A program made the position numbers and the translations under genes. Below, in pieces: positions 33,477-45,064 of a stretch of DNA of 64,000 bases (its first letter is position 1; each line of letters begins with the position of its first letter). Below the pieces are notes generated by a model. That model saw only the letters and a program-made list of their open reading frames with translations, had not been told where the DNA came from and made no database searches. The DNA comes from Blattamonas nauphoetae (taxonomy: Eukaryota > Preaxostyla > Oxymonadida), in assembly GCA_033064195.1 (NCBI GenBank), contig JARBJD010000303.1, positions 1 to 64,000 of the forward strand, read 5' to 3'.

Positions 33477-36400
33477 ATGGAATCACTCCATGATTTCATC
33501 AAGGAACTAGTTTGGTCAACACCAATCGGTATCATTCGTTACTCTGCTATTTTTTAAATCAATAAATGAAAACATTCTTTATGAAGATTGATGTCGATCT
33601 TCTGATATAATATTTCCTGATATTATCATCACCTATCCTCATTACCGTATTTTTTACTCGTCCACTTTTAGGATGGAACATGATTGGACATGCCGATGCT
33701 GAAGGCTCTCCGGACAACTTAATGTCCTTCCAAATCACTCAAGTCCTTCTTCTAGCGTCTCCTTATGAGCTTTTCTTGATGGAGGATGAAGGTATTTCCT
33801 CATTCTTTCCTTATCTCCATCAAGTTGACCCATCGATGCCGTCTCCATCAGGAAATGCTGAAGTGGTCATTCAATCATCACCATTCATCACCCGTGTATC
33901 AACATTGGCGCAGGCTGAAGAAGCTGTGAAGAAAAGGCATTTCGACATGATTGTAACACTAAGTCAGTTCAATGACGATGGGATGATAAAAACTGTTTGA
34001 CCCGCTCTCAAACTCTCTTCCATTTCCTCTTTTTGTGATTTCTCTCTCCGTTCTTTTCCATTTATCTGGTACACCATTCTTCAATCTTTCGTCCAGGTTT
34101 CAACACTACGCCAACTCGCAGGTCCCTCAGTCCCTCTGTTTCCACTCTGTACCACCCTTCTCCCAGAGGTCACATCTTTTCCACCTCCAGCAACTGGAAA
34201 CCAACCGAAACAAGACCCGAATGTATCGTCAGTCCTTCCTTCATCGTCACCACCTCTCCTCTCGTCTCCATTTGATGTGCAATCGACAAATTCCCCAGTG
34301 CCATCTTTTCCACCACATGCTCACCTCGAATCTCATCAACCAGCATCCCAACAAACACCTTCCAATCCTCTCCGGCCTTATCTCGCTCACACTCCTGAAA
34401 TCGGTCCGTTGGCAATTCCCTCTGTCTGGAAATGGAATGGCTCTGCCCTTATCTTCAGTACTTTGATGAAAATGGTTGAGGACGCGCACAATGTTCAAGA
34501 TGATGTCACACTCGGATCGAGTGTGATAGTCTATGTCGAACACAATCCCACATTTTACTCATTTCTCATCCCGTATATCTACCAACTCCTCGAAAAGAGA
34601 GATCAACCTCCTCCTTCAAGACAGGCAGAAATCTCGACGCAGCATTCAGTCTTCACACAGGCCGCTCGCCCCAAGATAATTCATTGCTATACTTTTGAAG
34701 AAGCAGTGAGTGTTATTTTACAGTATCGTCATGCGATTCTGGGACTTATTTGCGATAAACACATCGTCTGTTCAAATCCTGCAAATGCTCGCGATCCTCC
34801 TCCACACGATACCTCCACCTTCCCTCTCCATTCCATGCATCCCATGCGTTTTGGGGGTGGTTTTGAACTTCGTCAACTCCTTAAGGGCCTTGGTTCAAGC
34901 CTATTTCTCACCAGTGACAATCAACCACCAATGTCACCATTCCCATACGATCGATATCTCCTTCCACCTCGCCGCTCAACGCCTTCCACACCGAGCTCAG
35001 GAAAGAGAATGCTAAATGGTTCCCAACAACTGGTTGGAGGAGGCCAGCCTGTTGGAAGTCCAACGCTCGGATACTACCCACTCCCATCATCATCTCCAGG
35101 CCTAACCCCTACCCAGTCCGTCCCATCAACCAAACCACTGTTTTCACTTCCTTCATACACTCCAACCATTCACTGGCTCTCCAAACGATCCCAGCATCTC
35201 AAAACGTATGTCTCCCGCTTCCTCCTCGTCCACTGCGGGCTTGGCCCATTTGTATTCTGTGACCCAATGACGAGAGTCATGCTGGAGTCTGCTTACACAA
35301 TGGACGACCTCTTCACGCAGATTCAGAAGATGCCCGCAGATTGTGTCCGATTCCACTCCGTCCGGAACGATTTCTCGAAATGGCTGTTTGCGCACGGTGA
35401 GGGAGGACTGAGTCTGATCCTCCGTTCATTCAACGCAGAATCGAAGGAGTTTGAAGCACCAACGGCAGCGGAGAGAAGCAAGAAAATGTGGGAGTTCCTT
35501 CAGTCGGCCTATGCCATCTACCGCACTCGCCACACGATGGGCATCGCTCGCCCTTTCTCCCAATCCATCCTCGACACCGAATCCTCCTTCTTTATCAAAG
35601 TCGGAAGCGGGTCGCTTGGAGGAAAAGCTCGTGGGCTGCTGTTCCTCGAGAGGCTGCTCGCCATCCGAAGGCACCACTTCGCAGGATACAACGTCCGACT
35701 CCCCAAAACCCTCGTTCTCGCGTCGGGCTGTTTTGAGGAGTTTGTGGGAGACAACGAGCTGTGGGTGTTGGTCGGAGAAAGGAAGACGAGGAGGGCGAGG
35801 GAGGACGACGAAGGAGAGAAGAGAATGCGGAATGAAATCTCGATGGTCACCGACGAGGAGATCGCGTCTCGCTTTCTGGCTGGAACGATGTCACCCACAC
35901 TCGTCGAGCAGATCCGGGCTTTCATGCTCTCCCTCCACACTCCCATCGCTGTCCGCTCGTCCGGTCTTTTGGAAGACTCTCGCCACCAGCCACTCGCTGG
36001 CATCTACGCCACGCACATGGTCCCCAATTCGGTGCATGCGGAGGAAGAGTTCCGATTGGAGCAGCTCGTGTCAGCAATCAAACTTGTCTGGGCGTCGACC
36101 TTCTTCAGAAACGCGAGGGACTACCTGTCAGTTGTGGGGCTGTCGCCGAGTGACGAGAGGATGAGTGTTGTCCTTCAGGAAGTGATCGGCCAGCCGCACA
36201 ACGAGAAGAGGTTCTATCCCGACGTGTCAGGCGTCGTGCAGTCTGTCAACTTCTACGCAATCGAAGGAATGAAGCCCTCTGACGGACTCTGCACCATCGC
36301 TCTCGGTCTGGGCAAGACTGTCGTCGACGGAGGTTCATGCTACAGATTTAGTTTGGGCCGGCCGGAAGTGAGCTACCTCTTCGGCGTGCAGGACTACATG

Positions 36401-38023
36401 CAGAAGACGCAGAAGGAGTTCTTTGCGGTGGATGTGGAGGGGAAGGGGGTCATCCCGTCTATCGACGAAGGCATCAATCTGCAGAAGTGCAAGTTGGACC
36501 TGGCTGAGGAGGACGGGACACTGTCCATGATCGGAAGTGTGTATGACATGGAGGACGGCAGGATCAACGACTTCATCTCTGGCGATCCGTACCGCTGCCC
36601 TCGTCTCGTCACGTTCAGCAGGCTGCTGAAGATGGCAGGGAAGATCACAAACGCCGCGCAGATCAACGAGTTCTCGACTTCACTGAGCAACCTCACAGTG
36701 TCACAGAGCACGAATTGTGTTGCCACGCCACACGCATCCTTCTCCATCTGCAACCAGCACGACGTTGAGAAGACCATCAACGAGCTGAACACATCCGCTC
36801 GAGCTGTCTGGAACGGAGACGGTGCTTCTCTGCCCAACACTTCTCAGGCGTCGATCCCGCCCATTCAGAAGGCCGACTTCGCGCGGTTCAAACAGGCACG
36901 ATCGAAATCATACACTCTGCCGCTTCCGTCCATCCTCACCAGCGTCATGAAGATTGCTGAGTGGGGAATGGCTGGTCCGGTGGAGATGGAATTCGCAGCG
37001 AATCTCAGCACATCTCCCGCTGAACTTGTCCTCCTCCAGCTTCGGCCGATGCTTGGCCCGGGTGGAGGAAGCGACAGCGAGCAGATCAAAAAGATCATCG
37101 ACACAGCAGACTCTCGCGTGGTGTGTGCCCGCTCCTCGACCGCTCTCGGAAATGGCGTTGTCGAAGGGATCCGCGAAATCGTATTTGTGAAGCGAGACAA
37201 GTTCGACAAGATGAAGACAGTGGAGATTGCAGCAGAATTCGCCAAGTTGAACAGGCAGTTCATCAGCCACAACAACACGCCGTACGTTGCGATTGGGGTG
37301 GGTCGATGGGGCACGTCCTCGCCCACACTTGGCATCCCACTCGACTGGCCTCAGATCTGCGGAGCTCGCGTGCTGATCGAAACCGGCTTCTCAGACTTCC
37401 ACATCGAACCCTCGCTCGGAACACACTTTATGCACAACGTGATGGGACTGCGGATTCCGTTCTTGTTCATCCCGCCCAGCGACGCACGAGGGGCGACAAA
37501 GAACGAGTGTCTGGATTGGGACTGGCTGGAGTCGCTGCCTGTGATGGAGGAAGGGGAGTTCGTCCGCTGGAGCAGAGTGGAGGGAGGAGTTGGAGTGATG
37601 GTTGATGGAGAGACACGGCGAGGGTTGGTGGTGAAGCAAGAAGGGGGTGTTGGCGTGTTTGGAATGACAAACCAGTTCACAGAGGACAAGGAGCAGAGTG
37701 AAGAGGACGATTCTTGCGGAGATGTCGATCAGTTCTCGTTTGGAGACGTGCACGAGATCATGGAACGGGATTCGGAGAGTCCGATGAACGATCTGTCTTC
37801 ACTCGATGAGAGCGAGATGCTGCAAGACAGGCCACATCTCGGAACGGGACCCCTCTCATTTGGAGGAGAAAGAGATATGCAGGGAGCAAGTCAAGCCGAT
37901 TCGTTTAATCTGATTGGTCAGACATTCCAGAGACCAACACTCAACACGACGTCATTCTTGTTCATGTCCAATTCCGATCCTAATGATCCGTTCGCCCTAT
38001 CGAACTTTATCAAAGATGAATAA
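33477..38023 (+). CDS. Bacterial-type PEP/pyruvate-binding protein with receiver-like N-terminus
   Basis: Three exons: 33477-33528, 33672-33994 and 34097-38023. Introns 33529-33671 and 33995-34096 restore MESLHDFIKELV ... WNMIGHADAEG and MIKTVSTLRQLAG. The N-terminal ~300 residues resemble the response-regulator-like repeat of a bacterial (Bacteroidetes-type) family (VLLLASPYELFLMEDEG, REFDLV-like RHFDMIVTL), interrupted by Pro/Ser linkers. Next come HSVRNDFSKWLFAHGE and then the PPDK N-domain (GSGSLGGKARGL, AVRSSGLLEDS, AGIYATH). The C-terminal part has YVAIGVGRWGTSSPTLGIPLDW and the EPSLGTHF motif. It lacks the swivelling phosphohistidine and PEP-binding domains, so it is not a full PEP synthase. 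Biochemical role unknown. The family is essentially bacterial, so transfer into the protist lineage is inferred; the introns show it is now eukaryotic. Confidence 0.85.
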
Positions 38024-38224
38024 TTTATTTTTCCGTTTATCATTTTATTGCCTCTAGTCTTTTGTCATCTTCTATCAATTCACGACTCTTTTTTTATTCT
38101 TTTTTCTAACCTGAAACGGGCCACAAAACGACCTGACATCCAAGAATGAGCAAAATTTCACAATACGATGCCGTAATTCGGTAGAGAACTTGAAATGGGA
38201 AAAGGTTGAACCTTCAAAGTAAAA

Positions 38225-39379
38225 TTAACGACGGCGATTTCTCCCAAACATGCTCATTCCTCCCATACCTCCCATGCCGCCAAAGAAGCTTCCCAGGCCA
38301 CCTAACATATCCATCCCACCAAAGCCACCGCCGAACCCTCCTCTGCGGCCGTGATCTCCGTGTCGGTGTTCCAAGGCTAAATGGAGAATAACATAAGAAA
38401 TAAGACAAACCGTCACGTTGACGACGTCTTTGCATTTCTGTTTCGGCGATTTTGAAGTTGGTGATCATCTCCCGTTCATGCTCCCTGAGAGCGACGAGCC
38501 GAGTGAGGGCGAGGATGGCTGCACTGTCGTTCAATTCAGATAAATAAGCAATGTTCAATTCAGAGTCTCCATGGAAAGAATGTTCATCTGACTCTTTTGG
38601 GAGGCTTCTGGCTGTTGAATTGATGCGTCTGAGGATACGTTGTTTGTGGAGCTCAGAATCAAGATCTGGAACAGTAAATGATGAAAGAAAAAAGACCATC
38701 AATTTGCATTGCTGATCCAGCAGCTTGGGGGACTGCTGAGATGGTCTCGAACTGCTCCAAGAAGGCGATGATAGTTGTGATTCGATCATTCAAGAGTCGA
38801 ACAGTATCTTGGAGAATCTCCAATCCATGTGTATACTGAGCATGTGCCCCAGAATTTTCACCAGGGAGAAGACGAGAGATTGTGTCCATGGAGATACTCT
38901 CAGGTTTTAGCATATCAAGGTTGAATGTTGAGGGAACAGCGATATTGTCCTGATGATCTCAAAAAAAGGAAAAATGGACACACATTAATTGTATAAATCG
39001 TGAGAGGTTCTTCTGTCTTGTTTGGGCGGTCATTATAGACGACTAAAATTAGTTCATGTTTTGTCGTTTCCGAGAGAAGGTTGTGGAGATTGATAATGTC
39101 AGGAGTCACTGCACTAGCTACACAATACCATCCGATGATGGAATAGTTTGGAAATGTTTCCTTCACTTGGAGTGAACGTTGAGTGAGGAGATCTTCCTTG
39201 ATGACTCCATCCTTATAAAGGACTTCGAATGAATCCTGAAGATCTACACGAGTTCCAACGTGTGTTCCCATAATACATCCAATCGTGACATCGCTCAATA
39301 TCTCCCCTCTGTGATTTTTGGCTCTGTTGTAGTGATCAGAGATGTTCAGAGGAACAAGAGGATGTAAGACAAATTCCAT
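38225..39379 (-). CDS. COP9 signalosome subunit 6-like MPN(-) protein
   Basis: Four exons: 39379-38984, 38949-38697, 38665-38411 and 38376-38225, with introns of 34, 31 and 34 nt. The MPN domain starts LHPLVPLNISDHYNRA and continues IGWYCVASAVTPDIINLH. The JAMM histidines are absent, as in CSN6 and its proteasome paralog Rpn8, so it should be a structural partner of the CSN5 deneddylase, not an enzyme. The region after MPN (ESISMDTISRL, GENSGAHAQYTHGLEILQDTVRLLNDRI) matches the CSN6 C-terminal helical pattern better than Rpn8. Odd: the last exon is a short Gly/Met-rich tail ending RRR. An acceptor-like CTGCTAG abuts the ATG, so a leader intron is possible. Confidence 0.8.
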
Positions 39380-39637
39380 CTAGCAGAAAAAAAGATGAAC
39401 AACGCAGAAGAAGTGGGGAGAGCAATAAAATGGATGAATCGTGAGAGAAACCTGTGTGAATATTTTGCTGTGGGTTGAAGACTCACTTCCGTCGTCCTAT
39501 CTCTCGTATTATGGTGGAAATTCACGATAAATGTTTCAAAAACATGGGATATTGTGAGATTGAGTGACCGATAAATGGACAAATAAGGGTTTTGTGTGAG
39601 AATGCACGAAAAGTGAACGGAACAGAGAAAACGAATC

Positions 39638-40691
39638 TTAGTTGAAGATGGGGACATTGAAGAGCGCGGCAGCATCAACAACATGTCTGTTTTCATCAAG
39701 TTTTGCGATTTGCTCCATCTCAGCAGGTGTGAGTTCAAAATCAAAGATCGAGATGTTTTCGATGATTCTTTCCTTTCGAGTGCTTTTCGGAATGATTGAA
39801 ATGTTCTGTGATCGCTGAATTTGCCAACGGAGAGCAACTTGCGCAGCACTTTTGTTGTGTTTCTTCCCAATCTCCACCAACACCGGATGAGTGCTCGCAT
39901 TTACTTCTGCATGACTACCTCCAGAGCGTCCAAGTGGAGAGTAGGCTGTCAGATGCACACCAATTCGCTCGCAGAACGAGACAAGTTTGGGCTGTTGGCA
40001 GAACGGGTGCAGTTCCACTTGATTCACCGCAGGAATGATCTTGCATCCACAATACAGTTCATAGAGGAGGGCAACAGGGGTGTTAGAAACACCAATTGCC
40101 TTCACAAGACCTTTCTCGTACAGTTCTTCCATTGCCTTCCACGTGGCAGACAAAGGAACTCTTTCAGTCTTTCTAAAACCTTGTTCATCCTTCGGAAAAT
40201 CTCCTTCGCCAACGGGCATTGCAAATGGCCAATGAACGAGGTATAGATCGAGATAGTCAAGTTGGAGATTTTTCAGTGTCTGTTGATAAGCAGGGAGCAC
40301 TAATTCTGGTCGATGAACGGTACACCACAACTAGGAAAATGATATAATTGTGATGAATACCTTTGACGTGATGAACAAGTCCTCGCGCTTTGCTTTTCCG
40401 GAATCAAAAATGTGTTTGAATGCTGAGACTATGAAAGACTGAAAGATTGAAAAACCTCGCCCAACTTGTTCTTCATTCCCATATGCATATGCGAGATCAA
40501 AACTTCGATACCCAGCATCGAAAGCGTCGAGGATTGCACTAAAGTGACATGGAGAATCCAAAAATAATACATGGATATTTGACAGACTTATAACCATCAT
40601 CACCTTTTGATTCCCATGTGCCAAGTCCAAGACGTGGAATTTGAGCTTTTGTATTGAGAGTAGAATGGAGCATGTCAACTTTTATTGTCAT
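39638..40691 (-). CDS. Aldo-keto reductase
   Basis: NAD(P)H-dependent carbonyl reductase of the AKR superfamily. Start ATG 40691 (MTIKVDML), then IPRLGLGTWESKG. Catalytic tetrad residues are visible: Asp in SFDLAYAYG, Tyr in YGNEEQVG, Lys in LFITSK, His in YLVHWPF. The cofactor end IIPKSTRKERI fits NADPH use. Introns 40331-40360 (30 nt) and about 40424-40456 (33 nt) restore ITSK-LWCTVH and QVGRAFKHIF. The first intron ends at TTTAG near 40541, but no GT donor gives the right phase (exon 2 begins in phase 2 before AILDAFDAGYR). This boundary is unresolved and might mean a frameshift or a noncanonical donor. The C-terminus (FNVPIFN) is slightly atypical. Substrate unknown. Confidence 0.85.
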
Positions 40692-40949
40692 GGGCTGGAT
40701 TCGGAACACAGTGAAAATGCTTTTCCCAACAAACAGAGCGAACGAATAGATGATAAATTGTAAACTGAAATGCAAAATTTTGAAAGAGGTGTCAAAGAAA
40801 ATTTAGTAAAGGTTTCTGATGTGCAGAGGAATAGCAGTGCACATGAGTAATACAGACAGTACGAAGTGAAAAGGCGAACAGCGTTTACTTAAAAAGAAGA
40901 TGAATGCATATTCACCAGAGATACCACGATGGAGGAAAGATATCAGATG

Positions 40950-41738
40950 TCAATCAGACATGGACATAAATACCGAGAGGCGTCGCGTGGGGGGACGTTG
41001 AGGAGATTCCAACAGGACCTGTGAGAGGTTGACATCATCCTCGTGGAGGTACCAACAAAGAGAGCCATACGAGCATTCATCACGTCTGTTGGCATGAACG
41101 CACGGAATCGTGAGGACTTTGTACCATCGACGCATCTGAGAAAAGTGGGCTGCTGACCTAATTGTAATCGGTGATTTTTCAGTCTTGCTCCGCGATGAAT
41201 TGTATTTTCTGCGTGGATCTGAGGCGTTGACTGATGGGAGTTTTTGGCGTCCGCGTTCGGGATGATACGCAGCGGGATACAGCAGGGTGGATAAGATGCG
41301 TATAACAATATCAACGGGTTGGAGGTTCCCAAACGTCAGAGAATTAGGGAGATTCAAAGGCTTGCTAATGTCAGCGATGTGAAAACGGTTTGACGAAGGT
41401 GAGACTGGAGAATTGTTTGGGATGCTTTCCGAAGACCCAGTCGGAGAAAAAACTAAATTCGCAGGAAAACTAAATGACTGAACATCGCCATTTGCACTTA
41501 TAGGGGCAGGGAAGGCGAATGGAGAATGGAACGAATTAGCCGACAGTGGCTCGTTGATAATGATCGAGGGAGTTTTGGGGCTCCTTTGATGATGAATCCC
41601 GTTCCGATCTGGGTGAAATAAGATGACAGTATGATTTTGAGAGGGAGTCATTGGAGACTCGCAATTGGGCTGGTCAACGAGGCAAACAAAGTCCGCAAAA
41701 AGGTTAGGTTTAATAAACAGCTTCGATTTGAAAGCCAT
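40950..41738 (-). CDS. Protein with a single CCCH zinc finger
   Basis: A 262-residue frame from ATG 41738. Most of it is Ser/Pro/Asn-rich and probably disordered. Near the C-terminus, WYKVLTIPCVHANRRDECSYGSLCWYLHED contains Cys-x8-Cys-x5-Cys-x3-His, the exact spacing of the TIS11-type RNA-binding zinc finger. A basic stretch (RRKYNSSRSKTEK) precedes it. An RNA-binding or mRNA-turnover role is inferred from the finger alone. It lies 166 bp downstream of the SDR gene on the same strand. Confidence 0.7.
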   Translation of the reverse strand: MAFKSKLFIKPNLFADFVCLVDQPNCESPMTPSQNHTVILFHPDRNGIHHQRSPKTPSIIINEPLSANSFHSPFAFPAPISANGDVQSFSFPANLVFSPTGSSESIPNNSPVSPSSNRFHIADISKPLNLPNSLTFGNLQPVDIVIRILSTLLYPAAYHPERGRQKLPSVNASDPRRKYNSSRSKTEKSPITIRSAAHFSQMRRWYKVLTIPCVHANRRDECSYGSLCWYLHEDDVNLSQVLLESPQRPPTRRLSVFMSMSD

Positions 41739-41904
41739 GAGAAACAGAACAAATGTGGCAACAAAAGAAGAACTGAGTTGTTACGGATCCTGGCCCATAG
41801 TTGTGATTTTGGTGTCACACTCCGAATACTGTTCTGTTTCATCTGACATTACTGTCATGAAAGAATATTTTTGATATCTTCCGTTGTGAAATGCAATCGA
41901 TAAT

Positions 41905-44880
41905 TCACCATTCGCTTGGCATGTAATCCTTCCAAAACTTGCCAAAATGAAGAACACCTGTATTAATTCCAACAAAAATGGGATCCAAAATCCTGGCCAT
42001 CGCATCCACCTCGTCTATCGGTGTGCTGAACCCACCGCGAGCACTCTCGACTGCTTTCTCAAGCGGCTTCTCATCGGTGATCCAGCCGGTGTCCACAGAG
42101 TTCATGAAGATCCGCTTTGTTGCTAAGTCAGCTGCAGACGTCCGAGTGAGCATGTTGAGCGATGCTTTGGCCATGTTCGTGTGCGGATGGTTCCCGTCCT
42201 TGTGTTTCCGGTTGAATTTGCCTTCCATTGCACTCACATTCACAATCCACGCGTCTTTCGTCTGATCCTCACTCATCTTCTTCGCAAGACGGGAGGAGAG
42301 GATGAATGGGGAGAAGGTGTTGACGTAGTGCACCTCAATCAACTCCACTGTGCTCACTTCGTCCAGCTTGCTGATCCAAGTGTTGTGTCCCCTCAGGTCG
42401 ATCTGCTGGTTGTCGAGATCAACCACCCCAACAGGGAAGTCAGCAGTGTCTGTCTCGTCAGATTCAAGCAGAGGAACTTGCGAGAGAAGAGCAGAGTCGA
42501 GATGGGATTGGAGGGACGTCGGAGCAGAGTGTGTTGGATTGGACGACGTGAGAAGACCGACGATGTCGATTGAGGGTGCAGAGGCTGTGCTTGTGTGGGA
42601 TGAGAATGAGTCAGCTGGGGTTGCCGTGTCGTCTGCGGGTTCTTGGATGGAGTGTGGGGTGGAGTTGGAGATTGGGTCTGTTGTTTCGGTGATGCTGACG
42701 TTCGATGGCGGATGCTGCGTCGTCCTCTCCACTTTTGGATTTTCTTCAATCGTCGTGTCTTCTGCCCACAAAGTCGCAGCCTCTGAAAGTCTGATCACGT
42801 TGGGTGTGTCTCTGATCGGCTGTGGAATGGGGAGTGTGAGTGGAACGGGCTGGGCCTCTGTCCTTCGCTCTTCTTCCCTCTTCCGAGCGGCTTCCCGTCT
42901 CTTCTCCATTTCCTCTGCATCTTCCTCGTCGTCCTCCACAAGCGATCCCTTCTTCGTCCTTCGCATCTTTTTCGGTTTGGCTTCCTCGTCTCCCATCGGC
43001 ACTGCCCCGTCTTCGGTTCGGAGTGATTTGGGGTCGTCCCAAACCTGGACTCGTTCTGGTTCTTCTCCTCGAGATCGCTTCACGCGCACAATCTGATCTC
43101 CCTCTCGTTCGAACATCATCTGTCCGCCGAACGGTGTGGACATGGACTGAGTGAACATGGCGCGCTTTCGCTGGCTGAACGAGGAGAGGAGGAGAGAGGG
43201 CTCAGACGGCACGGGAAGGGAAGACGGTGTGGAGAGGACGAGCGCAGATGGTGTCGTCCGAACGAGTGAAGTGGATGGCTTTGGCGTGCTTCTCTCTTCT
43301 CCGCCATCCTCTTCCTTCTTCTCAGCCTCCGCACGCTTCTGTTCCGCTTCGAGCTGTGCCTCAAGAGACGGAACATAGCGGACAAGTGAATCACCCACAA
43401 TTTGATATTCTGGTGTGATGTACGGCCAGACCTCACTCATCACACAGCCCTCGTCGTCGTCTCCTTCTTCACTCCCGTCCGCCCCCTCGTTCTCGCCGTC
43501 CTGCTTCGGAACAGCAGACGAGTACAGAACGTGCGTGTCTCCGCCAATCCAGATTCCCGTCGACGTCTTCACACGCCACTCCATTCCCTCTCCCTTCTGC
43601 AGCTCTTCCGTTCGACCTTCCTTCCTCAACAGCTCGTCTTCCACCTCCTGTTCTCTCGCTTTTTGCCTCCCTGTCCTTCGCAGAGGGTCCTTCACTCGTT
43701 TCCAGTGGGTGTCTGCTCCCTCTTCGACCATCCCCCATGCATGTCCAGCCCAGTCTTTGCGATATCTCGGATCCCATCGTCGCATCAGTTGGACCTTCCT
43801 CGGCAGTTCTTCCCACGTCTTCTCCTCTCCTTCCACAAGATGCGAATAGAACATCGGAGGTCTTCGGACAGTCTGGGCAGCGTTGTTGACCACGATGTCC
43901 AGGCGAGGGTAGGAATACGCAACGAAATCGCAGAACCGCTGGACTGCCGACACATCTCTGAAATCAAGACCAAAAATATGAAGACGGTGGGCAAAAGTGT
44001 GGAAGTTTGGATCTGCCATGAAACGAGCTGCACAGTCGTTAGGAAATCGAGTTGTTGCGATGACGAAGGCACCACAGTGGAGAAGGCGGAGACAGCATTG
44101 GTGGCCAATCTTGACACGCGATCCCGTACAGATGGCGATCTGACCTCGGAGATCAGCAATTTGGAGGCGCTTTTCCCAGTTTAGTGCGGCACAGGCAGGG
44201 CACAGTTTGTCGTAGAAAAAGTGAATGGAATTGAATTTAGCTTGGCAAATGTAGCATTGAATGGGAGCGAATGTGGATGTGGTTGGCGCAAGACCAGTCT
44301 AAGAAATGGTTGGTGAGGCACAAGAATTTGATGCGAAAATGGAAAACACAAATCCACAATGAAACCATAAATTTAAGGCAGACTGGTGTTTCTATAGGAG
44401 GAGGTAATGCAACAGGAGGCAATTCGACTGTCCCATTCCCCTTGTATGGTAGAACTTCCGCTCCAAAAGCTGATTCTTCGTTTCCATCTGCTGTGAGCAT
44501 CTTCAAACCGCGTTTCTCGGCAGCATCTCTTTTTTGTTGCATCATGCCACGAGAGCGAAGAAGAGATTTGTCTGCTTGTTGTTGAAGTTTCTTTTCGCTG
44601 AGTTTTTCTTTCTTCTCTTTCGTTTTTGTCTTGTATTTCCCATCATATGCGCTCATCATGACATGACCTGCAGATTTCCGCAGAACCTTGAACTTTTCTT
44701 GTTGAATTTCTGACGGTCGTTTTTCAAGTGCTTCTAAAATAATTTGTGAAATGAAAGATCGAATTTAATGAAGGATAAAAACAGACGGAACACTTTCAAG
44801 GCAGTTTCTATTTCTTCATCTGTAAGAGTATCGATAGCGATTTTCGGATGAGGGAAAGATTGGGGCTCCTCCGAGTCCAT
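41905..44880 (-). CDS. Atypical SDR-family protein with zinc-binding N-terminus and large insertion
   Basis: Three exons: 44880-44787, 44733-44366 and 44298-41905 (introns 44734-44786 and 44299-44365). A coiled Lys-rich N-terminal region is followed by two Cys pairs (CYIC and CPAC), probably a zinc-binding hairpin, then a Rossmann start (DLRGQIAICTGSRVKIG), ATTRFPNDCAARF and VVNNAAQTVRRPP. About 390 residues of charged, disordered sequence interrupt the fold before NTWISKLDEV and VNTFSPFILSSRL. The usual YxxxK is replaced by HTNMAKASLNML, followed by NSVDTGWITDEKPLEKA. I recall this HTNMAK form from a plant/fungal/bacterial SDR subfamily. With no Tyr the protein may bind nucleotide without classical dehydrogenase activity. 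First in-frame ATG is 44880; an acceptor just upstream (TTCAAACAG) leaves open an earlier exon. Confidence 0.85.
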
Positions 44881-45064
44881 AAGGAACCAAAAATTATAGT
44901 GGTTTCGATCTTTATCATTCTCTTCTGTTTGAACAAAAAATGTTTGATTATAAACATGAGGTAAGAAACAAACAATTTATTTCAGATACAGATTCCCGAG
45001 ATGCCCGATAACGGACTATTCGACCAAAGACAAGAACAGCACAGAGATGAACCCAAGGAGGCGT

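Noticed and set aside
38225-39379. Proteasome subunit Rpn8 or eIF3f identity
   Set aside because: The LHPLVPLNISDH start and the post-MPN helix GENSGAHAQYTHGLEILQ fit CSN6 better, though not decisively.
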